Assembly: GCA_017557625.1 (NCBI GenBank)
Contig: JAFYYG010000030.1
Location: forward strand, 1-64,000
Source: Muribaculaceae bacterium
Lineage (GTDB): Bacteria > Bacteroidota > Bacteroidia > Bacteroidales > Muribaculaceae
Length of the DNA stretch: 64,000 nucleotides
Direction of reading: 5' to 3'
This document shows, in pieces, positions 26,711 through 36,140 of this stretch. Below the pieces are notes generated by a model. It saw nothing but the letters and a program-made list of their open reading frames with translations. It searched no databases and was not told the DNA's origin. A program made the position numbers and the translations under genes. Numbering within the stretch: position 1 is the stretch's first letter; each line of letters opens with the position of its first letter.

Positions 26711-28252
26711 ATGAAGAGATTAGATTTTTTATTCACTTTGCTTGCTATACTCTTCTTGTCGTCGTGTACTTCGTCATGTTCCTCGACCGACGAGAAACTT
26801 CGTGCTATGATTCCCAACGATGCTTTGGGAGTGATAAAAATCAATTTGCCTAGTGTCCTCAAAAAGGCAGGTATTATGGAAGGAGAGGGAAAGAATGCGA
26901 CGTTTTCTATCCCATCAGATCTAAAGTCTGTGATAGACCAGTCTAATGAGAATATTGTTGACAATTTGAATGTCGTTGGCGACATGATTAACAACTTGCC
27001 AGAATCGGGTATTGATGCTGAGAACAACTGCTATATATTCCTGTCGAATGGCACATTCCAGGTTGTTGCGCTGTTGCCTCTTAACGATGAGAAAAAGGCT
27101 CAAGATATGGTGGGCAAAATAGTGGGAGAGAAGATGAAGGAAAAGTCGGGTATAATGTTTGTTTCTAGGTTCGACTATGCTTTTGCCATCGATGACAAAG
27201 TACTAATGATAGCCTTTATGCATTCCAATGAAGATGATGCAAGTGCTGCCGCTAAGAAGATTTTTGACAAATCCAAGAAAAGTTTGTTGGAGAATGAAGA
27301 AATAGCAAAGGCAATTGATGTGGAGGATCGTGATATCACAGCCTATATCGACGCTAAGGGTGTTCCCGTGTTTTTTGAGAGCTTAATAAGTGATATGATT
27401 TCTATTGGCGATTTCTCTCCTGCCGATATTTTTGATGGCTCGGGCATCAAGGCGATTACTGCAACTGTCAATTTTGACGACTCAAAGAAGGGTGAGGAAA
27501 AAGTTGATATAGTCACAGATTTCATCTGCTCCAATAACAGCATATACGGCTTGTTGTACGATAAGGTTATAGCCACTGCGGCGAGCAGTGATGGCGTTTC
27601 GGCACTTGATGCGTTGCCTGGAGATTTCGACACCTATTTTGCCGTTAAAGTTAACGGTGCCGAATTGGTGGAAATGCCTGGCGTGTCTAAACTGCTGGAC
27701 AATATTCCTTTTAAAGGGATAAACATCGGTGATATCGTCTCGTCGCTCAATGGGACTTTGGCGTGCGGTCTGAAAAAGGAGGATGAAAATGATTACAATT
27801 TCGGTGTCTCGTCGCAGTGCTCATCGCCCGATGTAGTGGTTAATGAAATTGTGAATTTTGCCAATCTTCACGGACAAGCCCCCGTTTTTAATGCCAATGG
27901 AGAGTATCAATATGATACCACCGAAGGCAACAAAGCTCTGGTGATGAATAGGACCAGTGATGTGGTGTATCTGAGATGCGTGAACTATGTGCCGACTTCT
28001 ACGGCATTAGAATGGCCGTTGCTTGTCAGAACTCTCAAACAATCGACGTTGGCATTGTTCAAACTCGTGAAGATAGGAGATAAGCACGAGGGGAATTTGA
28101 GCTGGGGACTGCGCAACAAGACTCATGGCGAAGGTATCTACTTTACTGAAGATCCAGATGATAATATAGTTATATCTACGCTTAAGTTGTTGTGCTGGAG
28201 AGAACCAGGTAATATGGATGATGATGAAGAAATCGGTCTTACCGATTACTAA
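26711..28252 (+). CDS. DUF4836-type lipoprotein
   Basis: A 513-residue lipoprotein with signal MKRLDFLFTLLAILFLSSC and lipobox LSSC (Cys ~19). Sequence style fits DUF4836 of Bacteroidales: an early MIPNDALGVIKINLPSVLKKAG segment, then repeated alpha/beta blocks such as ITAYIDAKGVPVFFESLIS and DALPGDFDTYFAVKVNG. It is exported and lipid-anchored; no catalytic motif is seen. It stands alone between a -7 box and a terminator shared with the convergent murU. Function unknown. Confidence 0.78.
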   Translation: MKRLDFLFTLLAILFLSSCTSSCSSTDEKLRAMIPNDALGVIKINLPSVLKKAGIMEGEGKNATFSIPSDLKSVIDQSNENIVDNLNVVGDMINNLPESGIDAENNCYIFLSNGTFQVVALLPLNDEKKAQDMVGKIVGEKMKEKSGIMFVSRFDYAFAIDDKVLMIAFMHSNEDDASAAAKKIFDKSKKSLLENEEIAKAIDVEDRDITAYIDAKGVPVFFESLISDMISIGDFSPADIFDGSGIKAITATVNFDDSKKGEEKVDIVTDFICSNNSIYGLLYDKVIATAASSDGVSALDALPGDFDTYFAVKVNGAELVEMPGVSKLLDNIPFKGINIGDIVSSLNGTLACGLKKEDENDYNFGVSSQCSSPDVVVNEIVNFANLHGQAPVFNANGEYQYDTTEGNKALVMNRTSDVVYLRCVNYVPTSTALEWPLLVRTLKQSTLALFKLVKIGDKHEGNLSWGLRNKTHGEGIYFTEDPDDNIVISTLKLLCWREPGNMDDDEEIGLTDY

Positions 28253-28266
28253 AATAGGTTTTAATA

Positions 28267-28294
28267 AAAAATGTCCTCAAGTGAGGGCATTTTT
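28267..28294. terminator. Bidirectional terminator (DUF4836 / murU)
   Basis: Stem AAAAATGTCCTC (28267-28278) and GAGGGCATTTTT (28283-28294), loop AAGT, one G-T pair. T-runs exist on both strands, so it can serve both convergent genes. Confidence 0.85.
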
Positions 28295-29030
28295 ATTTCA
28301 CCAAATCTTCGGCCTCTTTAAGTGTTTCGGGTTTCCCAACGTCGAGCCATGTGTAAGGCGACTCTTGGACATATCCTTTGATAAGTAGCTTATGGCACTC
28401 GTCAACATAGAACGGAGTGGTCGAGAACTTCGCCTGACCTTGTGAATAACGTTCCAATTCTTCGAAGATGCCTGGCGAAATCACATGGATGCCGCCAAAT
28501 GCCAACTCGTGCATCCCTTTGCTGTGTACAAACCTGGTAGGTCGAGTCTCACCTGTAGATTTATTGATCCACCCTTTCAGGCGATAGTCGCTATCGAAGA
28601 CGAAATATCGGCTTGTCTTGCGCTCCTTCACAAGCACGGTAGCTATCGCTCCGCTCTCAATGTGACTCTGGTACATCGCTTGCAAGTCAAGGTCGGTGAG
28701 AATGTCGGCGTTATGTACAAGAAATGGCTCATCGCCGTCGAGGAATGGTCGCGCCTTGAGGATGCCACCGCCCGTGTCGAGTAGCATATCGCGCTCGTCG
28801 CTGATGTGGAGATTTAACCCAAAGTTGTTGTGCTGCTCCAGGAAGTCAATGATTTTCTGACCGAAGTGGTGGATGTTGATGGTTATGTCGTCAAACCCAG
28901 CCTCGGCGAGCCTATGAATCACCAGTTCGAGCATGGTTTTGCCACCAATCTCCACCAATGCTTTGGGGCGGTCATTAGTCAAAGGGCGAAGCCGAGTTCC
29001 CAGCCCGGCCGCAAAAATCATCGCCTTCAT
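28293..29030 (-). CDS. murU: Nucleotidyltransferase, MurU-like
   Basis: A 245-residue sugar-1-phosphate nucleotidyltransferase. It opens with MKAMIFAAGLGTRLRPLTND (the GxGxRxRPLT signature) followed by RPKALVEIGGKTM, and has FLVHNADILTDLDL (metal-binding Asp) and DTGGGI. Single-domain size and the AmgK-like partner point to MurU, which makes UDP-MurNAc from MurNAc-1-P in cell-wall recycling. A mannose-1-P guanylyltransferase would look similar, so the substrate rests on context. Its ATG overlaps the stop of the kinase-RapZ gene by 4 nt. Confidence 0.75.
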   Translation of the reverse strand: MKAMIFAAGLGTRLRPLTNDRPKALVEIGGKTMLELVIHRLAEAGFDDITINIHHFGQKIIDFLEQHNNFGLNLHISDERDMLLDTGGGILKARPFLDGDEPFLVHNADILTDLDLQAMYQSHIESGAIATVLVKERKTSRYFVFDSDYRLKGWINKSTGETRPTRFVHSKGMHELAFGGIHVISPGIFEELERYSQGQAKFSTTPFYVDECHKLLIKGYVQESPYTWLDVGKPETLKEAEDLVK

Positions 29031-30499
29031 TCATTCACGGGATTATAGGTGCGATCGTGGCCGCTCTGCTCACGATGGGTAAGCTCAACACGCACATTAA
29101 ACTTCTTGTGTATGTGCTCGGCCAGATGCTGAGCGGCATAAACCGAACGGTGCTGGCCGCCTGTGCAGCCAAAACAAACCATCAGATCGGTGAAGTTACG
29201 CTTTATGTAGCGCTCTACCGATTCATCAACCATGGCATAGACGTGAACAAGCCATTGGTCAATGGTACTCTCTTTTTGTAAGAACTTGATTACATTATCA
29301 TCAAGACCGGTGAAGGCTTTGTATTTGTCGTACTTCCCGGGATTGTTCAGAGCTCGGCAGTCAAACACATAGCCTCCGCCGTTACCCGACGGGTCGTGAG
29401 GAATCCCCTTCTTGTATGCAAAACTCATTACTCTCACTGTGAGAGATTTTTCCTCGCTGGTGAAATCCTTCAGGTTCACAAGTTCATTGATTATCTCGCT
29501 CAAGTAGGGATATCTTTCAAAAGAGTGTTTGGCAACCAAACGGCGCAAGTTGGCGATGGCGGGCACGATGCTGTTTTTCATGAAGTCGGGCTTCTTCTCG
29601 AAGTATCCTCTGAAACCGTAGGCACCGAGCACTTGCAGCGTGCGGAAGAGCACGAAAAGCCGCAGGTTCTCGAGAAACACTTTCTCGTCAAGGTTGGGCG
29701 TGTAGTTTTTTAGTTGCTGAATGTAAACCTCTATGAGGTCTTTTTTCAGGTCTTCGGGGTACTTGGCGCGCGACTGCCACACAAATGAGGCCACATCGTA
29801 GTAGTAAGGTCCGCGTCGGCCGCCTTGGAAGTCTATATATGCGAGTTTGCAATCGGCAGGGTGTTCTGTGTCACCAACAAGCATAACATTGCGCGACTGG
29901 AAGTCACGATACATGAAAGTGTCGCTTGGAACCGCCAGCAAATCGCGCGTAAGGGTTTCAAAGTCGTTCTCCAAAAGGTTCTCATTAAAAACTAAGCCTG
30001 TGGCTTTCAGGAAACAATACTTGAAGTAGTTAAGGTCCCACTTGATAGAACGCTGGTCGAAACACTCGGCGGGATAACACTTGCTGTAGTCGAAGCCTTG
30101 TGTGCCCAGGAACTGAATATCGCACAAATCTCTCATGGTGCGTCGCAGGAGTTCTTTCTCCTCGTTGGTGAAAGCGTGTGTTATGCTGCTGCGGCGTATT
30201 TTGTTCCACAAGATGTTTTCGGGCTTGCCGCCTAGGTCTTCCTGGATATAGACCATATGGTCATTACTCACTCCATAGACTGCTGGAACCGACAGCCCGC
30301 GCTCCCTGAAATGGTGGGCCATATAGATGAAGGCCTCATTTTCCTCACGCGACTCGCCGATAACTCCTACTATTGATTTGTTGCCCGAAAGGCGGTAGTA
30401 TCGTCGGTTTGAGCCTGCCTTGTCCATCAACTTTATTTCGTCAGGCTCACTGCCAACGTAATTCGTGTATAATTCTTTTAAACTCTCTATAGGGTTCAT
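29027..30499 (-). CDS. AmgK-like sugar kinase fused to RapZ C-terminal domain
   Basis: A 490-residue two-domain protein. Residues ~1-330 are an aminoglycoside-phosphotransferase-fold kinase like AmgK (anomeric MurNAc/GlcNAc kinase). The catalytic loop is MYRDFQSRN (D199, N204), and the metal-binding motif is YIDFQGGRRGP (~D223). Residues ~354-490 match the C-terminal domain of RapZ: GGGYVFDCRALNNPG, FTGLDDNVIKFL and the diagnostic GCTGGQHRSVYAAQHLA (~444-460). The RapZ N-terminal Walker ATPase domain is absent. In E. coli that C-terminal domain binds glucosamine-6-P and a small RNA. Overlap with murU implies one cell-wall-recycling unit with a built-in sensor; that is inference. Confidence 0.85.
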   Translation of the reverse strand: MNPIESLKELYTNYVGSEPDEIKLMDKAGSNRRYYRLSGNKSIVGVIGESREENEAFIYMAHHFRERGLSVPAVYGVSNDHMVYIQEDLGGKPENILWNKIRRSSITHAFTNEEKELLRRTMRDLCDIQFLGTQGFDYSKCYPAECFDQRSIKWDLNYFKYCFLKATGLVFNENLLENDFETLTRDLLAVPSDTFMYRDFQSRNVMLVGDTEHPADCKLAYIDFQGGRRGPYYYDVASFVWQSRAKYPEDLKKDLIEVYIQQLKNYTPNLDEKVFLENLRLFVLFRTLQVLGAYGFRGYFEKKPDFMKNSIVPAIANLRRLVAKHSFERYPYLSEIINELVNLKDFTSEEKSLTVRVMSFAYKKGIPHDPSGNGGGYVFDCRALNNPGKYDKYKAFTGLDDNVIKFLQKESTIDQWLVHVYAMVDESVERYIKRNFTDLMVCFGCTGGQHRSVYAAQHLAEHIHKKFNVRVELTHREQSGHDRTYNPVNE

Positions 30500-30522
30500 G
30501 TCTTACTCTTTTTATTTGCAAG

Positions 30523-30530
30523 CAAAGTTA
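30523..30530 (-). promoter_or_regulatory. -7 box upstream of the AmgK-RapZ gene
   Basis: TAACTTTG on the minus strand, 23 nt before the ATG; the -33 position reads CTG rather than TTG. Confidence 0.5.
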
Positions 30531-30583
30531 GCGGATAAATAAATACTGACAGCAACGTTTATTGTTAAAATAGCACAAATGGG

Positions 30584-32164
30584 CTAAAACTCGCTGGTGA
30601 AGTGGAATTTTATCTTGGGAAAGTCCTGCTGGGCCATCTGTAGCACATAGCCCGAGTCGGCGAGGAACACGTCGCGGCCCTCAGTGTCAACAGCCATGAA
30701 CTGGTGCTTGCGGTGCTTGAAAGCGTCGAGGGCTTCCTCGTCGTCGCTCTCTATCCAGCACGCCTTGTAGAGGCTGATGGGCTCCCAGCGGCACTGAGCG
30801 TTGTATTCGTGCAATAAACGATATTGTATAACCTCAAACTGCAACTGACCCACAGTGCCCACAATCTTGCGGTTGTTGAACTGATTGACAAACAATTGTG
30901 CTACGCCCTCATCCATAAGTTGGGCTATGCCTTTGTTGAGCTGTTTGGTTTTCATCGGGTCGTCGTTCTCAATGTATTTGAACATCTCAGGAGAGAAACT
31001 AGGCAAACCTTTGAAATGCAGATTCTCACCCTCAGTGAGCGTGTCGCCAATCTTGAAGATGCTGCCGCTGTCGGGGAGGCCAATCACGTCACCCGGGAAT
31101 GCCTCGTCAACTACGTCCTTGCGCTGAGCCATGAATGCGGTGGGGGCGCTGAAGCGATAGGTTTTGCCGCTGCGCACATGCAGATAGGTTGAGTTGCGGT
31201 GGAACACTCCTGAACAAATTTTCACAAATGCGATGCAGCTGCGATGATTGGGGTCCATATTGGCCTGAATTTTGAACACAAAGCCTGTGAATTTGTCTTC
31301 TTGAGGCTCCACAACTCTCTCGATGGCTTGAACAGGCTTTGGCGACGGAGCAATCTTGATAAAGCAGTCGAGCAGCTCTTTCACACCAAAAGTGTTGAGA
31401 GCCGAGCCGAAAAACACAGGTGCAACCTGAGCATCGAGATAGTCGTTGACGTCGAAGTCGGGATACACGCCTTCCACCAGCTCAATATCTTCACGAAGCT
31501 TTTGGGCATCGTCGGCACCAACCTGTTTGTCTATCTCGGGGGAGTTGATATCGTCAATCTCCACACGCTCGGTGACGTGCTGTTTGTCGGGCTTGAACAG
31601 GTCGAGGCTTTGCTCATAGATGTTATATACACCCTTAAATCTCGCGCCGATGTTGATGGGCCAGGTCAGGGGGCGAACCGAAATCTTCAGCTCCTGCTCC
31701 AGTTCATCGAGGATGTCAAACGGGTCGCGGCCCTCGCGGTCGAGCTTGTTTACAAAGATGATTACTGGCGTGTTGCGCATTCGGCACACTTCCATCAACT
31801 TGCGAGTTTGGGTCTCAACGCCTTTTGCCACATCGACAACGATGATTACACTATCTACTGCTGTTAGGGTACGGTAAGTGTCTTCGGCAAAGTCTTGGTG
31901 GCCAGGGGTGTCGAGGATGTTGATTTTGTAGTCGTTATAATTGAATCCCATAACCGAGGTAGCTACCGAGATACCACGTTGCTTCTCGATGTCCATCCAG
32001 TCGCTGGTTGCGGTTTTCCTGATTTTGTTTGATTTCACGGCACCTGCCACATGAATTGCACCACCAAAGAGCAAGAGCTTCTCGGTCAAGGTGGTCTTTC
32101 CCGCATCAGGGTGGGAGATGATGGCAAAAGTGCGTCGTTTGGTTATTTCGTCGTTAAAAGCCAC
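30584..32164 (-). CDS. prfC: Peptide chain release factor 3
   Basis: GTPase that recycles RF1/RF2 from the ribosome. It is 526 residues, normal length. G motifs are [15 protein letters not shown] (G1, ~17-31), the switch region [12 protein letters not shown] (G2), [16 protein letters not shown] (G3), and [12 protein letters not shown] (G4). Domain II contains [22 protein letters not shown], and domain III ends with [15 protein letters not shown]. It is the last gene of a minus-strand run Crp/Fnr-DUF4924-rfbD-prfC; a perfect palindrome lies in the 47-nt gap before it. Confidence 0.96.
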   Translation of the reverse strand: MAFNDEITKRRTFAIISHPDAGKTTLTEKLLLFGGAIHVAGAVKSNKIRKTATSDWMDIEKQRGISVATSVMGFNYNDYKINILDTPGHQDFAEDTYRTLTAVDSVIIVVDVAKGVETQTRKLMEVCRMRNTPVIIFVNKLDREGRDPFDILDELEQELKISVRPLTWPINIGARFKGVYNIYEQSLDLFKPDKQHVTERVEIDDINSPEIDKQVGADDAQKLREDIELVEGVYPDFDVNDYLDAQVAPVFFGSALNTFGVKELLDCFIKIAPSPKPVQAIERVVEPQEDKFTGFVFKIQANMDPNHRSCIAFVKICSGVFHRNSTYLHVRSGKTYRFSAPTAFMAQRKDVVDEAFPGDVIGLPDSGSIFKIGDTLTEGENLHFKGLPSFSPEMFKYIENDDPMKTKQLNKGIAQLMDEGVAQLFVNQFNNRKIVGTVGQLQFEVIQYRLLHEYNAQCRWEPISLYKACWIESDDEEALDAFKHRKHQFMAVDTEGRDVFLADSGYVLQMAQQDFPKIKFHFTSEF

Positions 32165-32180
32165 AGTTGTTTATTGTTTT

Positions 32181-32206
32181 GTATGTTGCGATGCATCGCA
32201 ACATAC
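32181..32206. repeat. 26-bp perfect palindrome (GTATGTTGCGATG half-site)
   Basis: The half-site GTATGTTGCGATG is followed directly by its exact reverse complement. It sits between rfbD and prfC. The core TGTTGCGAT/ATCGCAACA recurs at 47628-47648 between gpmI and lon. Confidence 0.85.
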
Positions 32207-32211
32207 GGGAC

Positions 32212-33084
32212 TTATTGATTGTTGTTTAAAATATTTATGCATTGCTCTAGGCTTTCTTCCCAGTGGGGGATTTCTATTCCTAGGGCTTTTTTTATCTTGC
32301 TCTTGTCGAGGACGCTGTAGTGTGGGCGCGTGGCGGGGGTGGGGTAGTCCTCAGTCATGCAAGGCAGCACATGGCAGGTGGTGATGCCTGCTATGCGATG
32401 GATCGCAAGGGTGAAGTCATACCACGAAATCGCGCCCTCGTTGCTGAAATGATAGATACCTGGATGCCACTCGTCGCAGTCAATGAACGTCATTACCACG
32501 CTGGCGAGATCAAGGGCATAAGTGGGTGTGCCCACCTGGTCGCATACTACATGCAACGACTCGCGGCTGCGCCCTAGTTCGAGCATTGTCTTCACAAAAT
32601 TCTTGCCATGAGGCGAGTAGAGCCAGGCTGTCCTGATTATAATGCTCTCGGGAGCAACATCCATGATATGTTTCTCGCCGTCGGCCTTAGTGCTGCCATA
32701 AATAGAATTGGGACACAAAGGGTCGTCCTCTCGGTAAGGGCGGCAGTTGGTGCCGTCAAACACATAGTCGGTTGAGATGTGAACCAGTTTTGCACTGTGT
32801 TTGTGTGCAACTTGGGCGAGCAGAGTCGGGGCTTCTACATTGAGTTTTGCGCATAGCTCCACGTTGCTCTCGGCAGCGTCAACAGCGGTGTAGGCGGCGC
32901 AGTTCACTATGTAGTCAACCTTGTTGCTAACCACGCAGTCCTCAATGGCTTGAGCATCGGTGATGTCGAGTTCTTCCACATCGGTGTAGATGGCGTTGAC
33001 AAAGATGTCATTATCGAGCACCTTTCTCATCTCGCGTCCCAACTGGCCGTTTGCGCCTGTGATAAGTATTGTCTTTTTATTCAT
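32212..33084 (-). CDS. rfbD: dTDP-4-dehydrorhamnose reductase
   Basis: Last step of dTDP-L-rhamnose synthesis for surface polysaccharide. It is 290 residues from ATG 33084; an upstream frame extension of 21 codons overlaps the previous gene and is excluded. It is a short-chain dehydrogenase: ITGANGQLGREM (NAD(P)-binding, ~6-17), HISTDYVFDGTNCRPYREDD (~100-119), YGSTKADGE with the catalytic Tyr and Lys (~127-135), and RTAWLYSPHGKNFVKTML. It begins 4 nt after DUF4924. No rfbA, rfbB or rfbC is in this window. Confidence 0.92.
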   Translation of the reverse strand: MNKKTILITGANGQLGREMRKVLDNDIFVNAIYTDVEELDITDAQAIEDCVVSNKVDYIVNCAAYTAVDAAESNVELCAKLNVEAPTLLAQVAHKHSAKLVHISTDYVFDGTNCRPYREDDPLCPNSIYGSTKADGEKHIMDVAPESIIIRTAWLYSPHGKNFVKTMLELGRSRESLHVVCDQVGTPTYALDLASVVMTFIDCDEWHPGIYHFSNEGAISWYDFTLAIHRIAGITTCHVLPCMTEDYPTPATRPHYSVLDKSKIKKALGIEIPHWEESLEQCINILNNNQ

Positions 33085-33088
33085 TATT

Positions 33089-33646
33089 TTATTGAACTTC
33101 GTCTTCAAAAATCGGTTTCTCCTCGTCTTTCTTGTAATAGGCGGCAAGGGTGCCTATAAAATGCGAAATTTGGTTGATGGCAACTTGTGTGTCTTTACCA
33201 ATCTCTTTGCCTTGCAGTTTGAGCATCAGAGTGCCGTAAAGGGCGTTAAAGCATGTCTCAAGTTCGCCCACCTGTTGTTCTTCGGGTGTCTTGGCGCGCA
33301 ATTCCACGATAAATGGCAGAGTCTTGTAGAACTCGGCTCCGTATTCGGGGTGCTTTGCGCTCTTGAGCAGTTCGTTGTGCAGGTCGGTGAGGCGGATTAG
33401 CACGTTCTTGTTGATTTGCAGATGTCCAGTCTCTTTTTTGTTTTCGTGCTGCATCATCATGATGAGGCCTTCCCACCAGTCGATAATCTCCTTGCGGGTC
33501 TTGTCGTCAACGTCGTAGCGGTCGATAATTCCCGCCTTAATCTTGTCGATATCGAGCCCGAAGGCGCGTATAATATCTTCCACCTGCCACATGTAAAGCA
33601 GGTATTCGGCGATGTTTTCTTTGCGTTTGGTTTGTGCGATTATCAT
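33089..33646 (-). CDS. DUF4924 family protein
   Basis: A 185-residue helical cytosolic protein. The sequence starts MIIAQTKRKENIAEYLLYMWQ and continues VEDIIRAFGLDIDKI. A long AAYYKKDEEKPIFEDEVQ tail closes it. It fits the Bacteroidota DUF4924 family as I recall it. The start at 33646 is chosen because upstream codons run through a short-word repeat and into the Crp/Fnr gene. Genes on both sides are on the same strand, with only 4 nt before rfbD. Function unknown. Confidence 0.75.
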   Translation of the reverse strand: MIIAQTKRKENIAEYLLYMWQVEDIIRAFGLDIDKIKAGIIDRYDVDDKTRKEIIDWWEGLIMMMQHENKKETGHLQINKNVLIRLTDLHNELLKSAKHPEYGAEFYKTLPFIVELRAKTPEEQQVGELETCFNALYGTLMLKLQGKEIGKDTQVAINQISHFIGTLAAYYKKDEEKPIFEDEVQ

Positions 33647-33660
33647 ATTTTGTCTTTTTA

Positions 33661-33694
33661 GGTGGAAAGTGGAAGGTGGAAAGTGGAAGGTGGG
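33661..33694. repeat. Short-word array GGTGGAAAGTGGAA
   Basis: Two and a half copies of GGTGGAAAGTGGAA between the Crp/Fnr regulator and DUF4924, followed by CCACATTCCAC in inverse sense. Confidence 0.75.
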
Positions 33695-33725
33695 GAACCG
33701 TTCCACATTCCACGCGCCGTGGGCG

Positions 33726-34427
33726 CTATCCGAACTTGCTGATTTGGCGCAGTTTCGCCTCGTCAACAATCTTGATGCGGCGGCCGTCAACGGTGATGAT
33801 GCGTTCCTGTGCAAACGCCGACAAGGTACGGATGGCATTGCTCGTGGTCATGTTCGACAAGTTAGCGATATCCTCTCGCGCCATATAGATTTTCAATGTC
33901 TTGCCGTCGTCCTCAAAGCCATAATTGTCAATGAGCAGTATCAGAGCCTCAGCAAGGCGTCCGCGAATATGTTTCTGAGTGAGCGTCACAATCTTTGTGT
34001 CACTGCCGCCTAAGTTTTTTGACAGCTCATGTATAAAGAACCATGCCAAGTCGCGGTTGTTGTCAATCATGCTCTTAACCACGTCCATTGGAAGGGAACC
34101 TACCGTCGAGGCTTCAAACGCCGCGGCACTTGAAACATAAGGCTCACTGGCGAAATAGGCACGATAACCAAAGTACTGGATGGGGCGGTAAAGACGAAGA
34201 ATCTGCTGCCTGCCGCCAATGCCGTCTTTATAGAGTTTCACCTTGCCTTTGAGCAGACACCACAGATACACAGGGTTATCTTTTTCGGCATATATGATTT
34301 GATTCTTCTTGAAATTGTGAATTTCAAAATTGTCGGTAATCTGGCGCTTTTCCTCAGAGTTGAGCAGGCTCCATATCTCAGCCAAATCTTCGCTTATTAC
34401 CTTTTCCAGAGTGCTTTTTATACTCAT
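33726..34427 (-). CDS. Crp/Fnr family transcription regulator
   Basis: A 233-residue regulator with an N-terminal cyclic-nucleotide-binding-like domain (FEIHNFKKNQIIYAEKDNPVYLWCLLKGKVKLY, ~34-66). A dimerisation helix and a C-terminal winged helix follow; the recognition region is MAREDIANLSNMTTSNAIRTLSAFAQERII. No Fe-S cysteine cluster of FNR type is seen (one Cys only), so it is not an FNR oxygen sensor. A full promoter lies upstream on its strand. It is followed by DUF4924, rfbD and prfC, which it may share a transcript with. Confidence 0.88.
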   Translation of the reverse strand: MSIKSTLEKVISEDLAEIWSLLNSEEKRQITDNFEIHNFKKNQIIYAEKDNPVYLWCLLKGKVKLYKDGIGGRQQILRLYRPIQYFGYRAYFASEPYVSSAAAFEASTVGSLPMDVVKSMIDNNRDLAWFFIHELSKNLGGSDTKIVTLTQKHIRGRLAEALILLIDNYGFEDDGKTLKIYMAREDIANLSNMTTSNAIRTLSAFAQERIITVDGRRIKIVDEAKLRQISKFG

Positions 34428-34455
34428 CTGCTTTACAATTATGCTTTAAAACATG

Positions 34456-34485
34456 CAAAATTAATGTTTTTCTATCACTCTACAA
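34456..34485 (-). promoter_or_regulatory. Bacteroidota-type promoter of the Crp/Fnr gene
   Basis: On the minus strand TTG (34483-34485), 19-nt spacer, TAATTTTG (34456-34463), 28 nt before the ATG. Confidence 0.8.
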
Positions 34486-34520
34486 AATATAATGGTGCAA
34501 TTTTTGGTGTTAAAGAAAAA

Positions 34521-34550
34521 ACTGGCAACCGATAACTGATAACTGCCAAC
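34521..34550. repeat. Short-word array CGATAACTGATAACTG
   Basis: CTGGCAAC, two GATAACT words and CTGCCAAC; GGCA/TGCC frames them. It lies directly in front of the gltX -7 box and covers the place of its -33 box. Confidence 0.65.
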
Positions 34551-34557
34551 TTTTTAC

Positions 34558-34565
34558 TACCTTTG
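34558..34565 (+). promoter_or_regulatory. -7 box upstream of gltX
   Basis: TACCTTTG, 35 nt before the ATG; the -33 position (34536-34538) reads CTG. Confidence 0.6.
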
Positions 34566-34600
34566 CAGGCGATTTTGGAAAAACTATAAAATAAACTATA

Positions 34601-36136
34601 ATGGAAAATAAAGTAAGGGTACGTTTTGCCCCATCACCTACAGGTCCGCTGCATATCGGCGGAGTGAGAACAGCTTTGTTTAACTATCTCTTTGCCCGTC
34701 AGAATGGCGGCACGATGATTCTTCGTATCGAGGACACCGACAGCAACCGCTTTGTGCCTGGTGCCGAGGAATATATCAACGAAGCCCTGCAATGGCTGGG
34801 AATAGGCATCGATGAGGGAGTGCGCGAGGGTGGCAACTACGGTCCCTACAAGCAGAGCGAGCGTCGCGACATATACCGCAAGTATGTGAAGCAGCTGCTC
34901 GACGACGGCAAGGCATATATCGCCTTCGACACCCCCGAGGAACTCGATGCCAAGCGCAAAGAGATTGCCAATTTTCAGTATGACGCTAAGACGCGCGGCA
35001 TGATGCGTAACTCGCTCACTCTAAGCAAGGAAGAAGTTGACACTCTTATAGCCTCCGGCGAAAAATATGTGGTTCGCATCCTCATTGAGCCCAACCAGGA
35101 GGTTAAGGTGAATGATTTGATTCGTGGCGAGGTGACTGTAAACAGTTCGGTAGTTGACGACAAGGTGCTTTATAAGAGTGCCGATGACCTGCCAACCTAT
35201 CACTTGGCAAATATTGTCGATGACCATCTGATGGAGGTGACTCATGTGATTCGTGGCGAGGAGTGGCTGCCCAGCGCACCGCTCCATGTGCTGCTCTATG
35301 AGGCGTTGGGATGGAAAGACACTATGCCGCAGTTTGTGCATCTGCCACTGCTCCTCAAGCCCGACGGCAAAGGCAAACTCAGCAAGCGTGACGGTGACCG
35401 CTTAGGCTTCCCCGTGTTCCCGCTTGAGTGGCACGACCCCGTGAGTGGCGACATCAGCAGCGGATACCGCGAGCGCGGCTATTTGCCCGAAGCGGTGGTG
35501 AACTTCCTCGCACTTTTAGGCTGGAATCCAGGCAACGACCAAGAGATATTCTCGATGGACGAGCTCATCAATGCTTTCTCTTTCGAGCACTGCTCCAAAA
35601 AGGGCGCGAAGTTTGACTTCGAGAAGGGCAAGTGGTTCAACCATGAGTATCTTATCAATATGGATGATGACAAGTTGGCGCAGATTTTCAAGCCCGAGTT
35701 GGAGAAACATGGAGTTGATGCTTCACAGTTCCCTGATGAATACATCACCCGCGCTGTGGGCATGATAAAGAGCCGCATCAGCTTCATTGGCGACATCTGG
35801 GATAATGCCAAGTTCTTCTTTGTGGCTCCCACTGAGTATTCTCCCAAGGATATCAAGAAGCGCTGGAAAGAAGATACTCCCGAGACCATGTGCCGTCTCA
35901 TTGAGGTAATCAAGGGCATAGATGACATGACAAGCGCCAACGCTGAGGAAATCGTACTCGGATGGATTAAGGACAACGAACTCCACATGGGCAACGTGAT
36001 GAACGCTTTCCGCCTCACTGTGGTAGGGGAGTGCAAGGGTCCTCACATGTTTGACATCGCCGAACTAATGGGCAAGGATGAAATCATCGCCCGCATCGAG
36101 CGAGGAATAGAGAACATCAAGCCAATTTTGGATTGA
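34601..36136 (+). CDS. gltX: Glutamyl-tRNA synthetase
   Basis: Class I synthetase for tRNA-Glu (and, where GatCAB is used, tRNA-Gln). It is 511 residues. The HIGH-type motif is [20 protein letters not shown] (~9-28), and the KMSKS-type motif is [13 protein letters not shown] (~258-270). EDTDSNRF and [12 protein letters not shown] are also present. The C-terminal helical anticodon-binding part ends [16 protein letters not shown]. Start is ATG 34601. The gene for an outer-membrane protein follows after 4 nt. Confidence 0.97.
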   Translation: MENKVRVRFAPSPTGPLHIGGVRTALFNYLFARQNGGTMILRIEDTDSNRFVPGAEEYINEALQWLGIGIDEGVREGGNYGPYKQSERRDIYRKYVKQLLDDGKAYIAFDTPEELDAKRKEIANFQYDAKTRGMMRNSLTLSKEEVDTLIASGEKYVVRILIEPNQEVKVNDLIRGEVTVNSSVVDDKVLYKSADDLPTYHLANIVDDHLMEVTHVIRGEEWLPSAPLHVLLYEALGWKDTMPQFVHLPLLLKPDGKGKLSKRDGDRLGFPVFPLEWHDPVSGDISSGYRERGYLPEAVVNFLALLGWNPGNDQEIFSMDELINAFSFEHCSKKGAKFDFEKGKWFNHEYLINMDDDKLAQIFKPELEKHGVDASQFPDEYITRAVGMIKSRISFIGDIWDNAKFFFVAPTEYSPKDIKKRWKEDTPETMCRLIEVIKGIDDMTSANAEEIVLGWIKDNELHMGNVMNAFRLTVVGECKGPHMFDIAELMGKDEIIARIERGIENIKPILD

Positions 36137-36140
36137 TTAT

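Noticed and set aside
33647..33838. 64-codon N-terminal extension of the DUF4924 gene
   Set aside because: It runs through a short-word repeat and into the Crp/Fnr coding region; the conserved part begins at ATG 33646.
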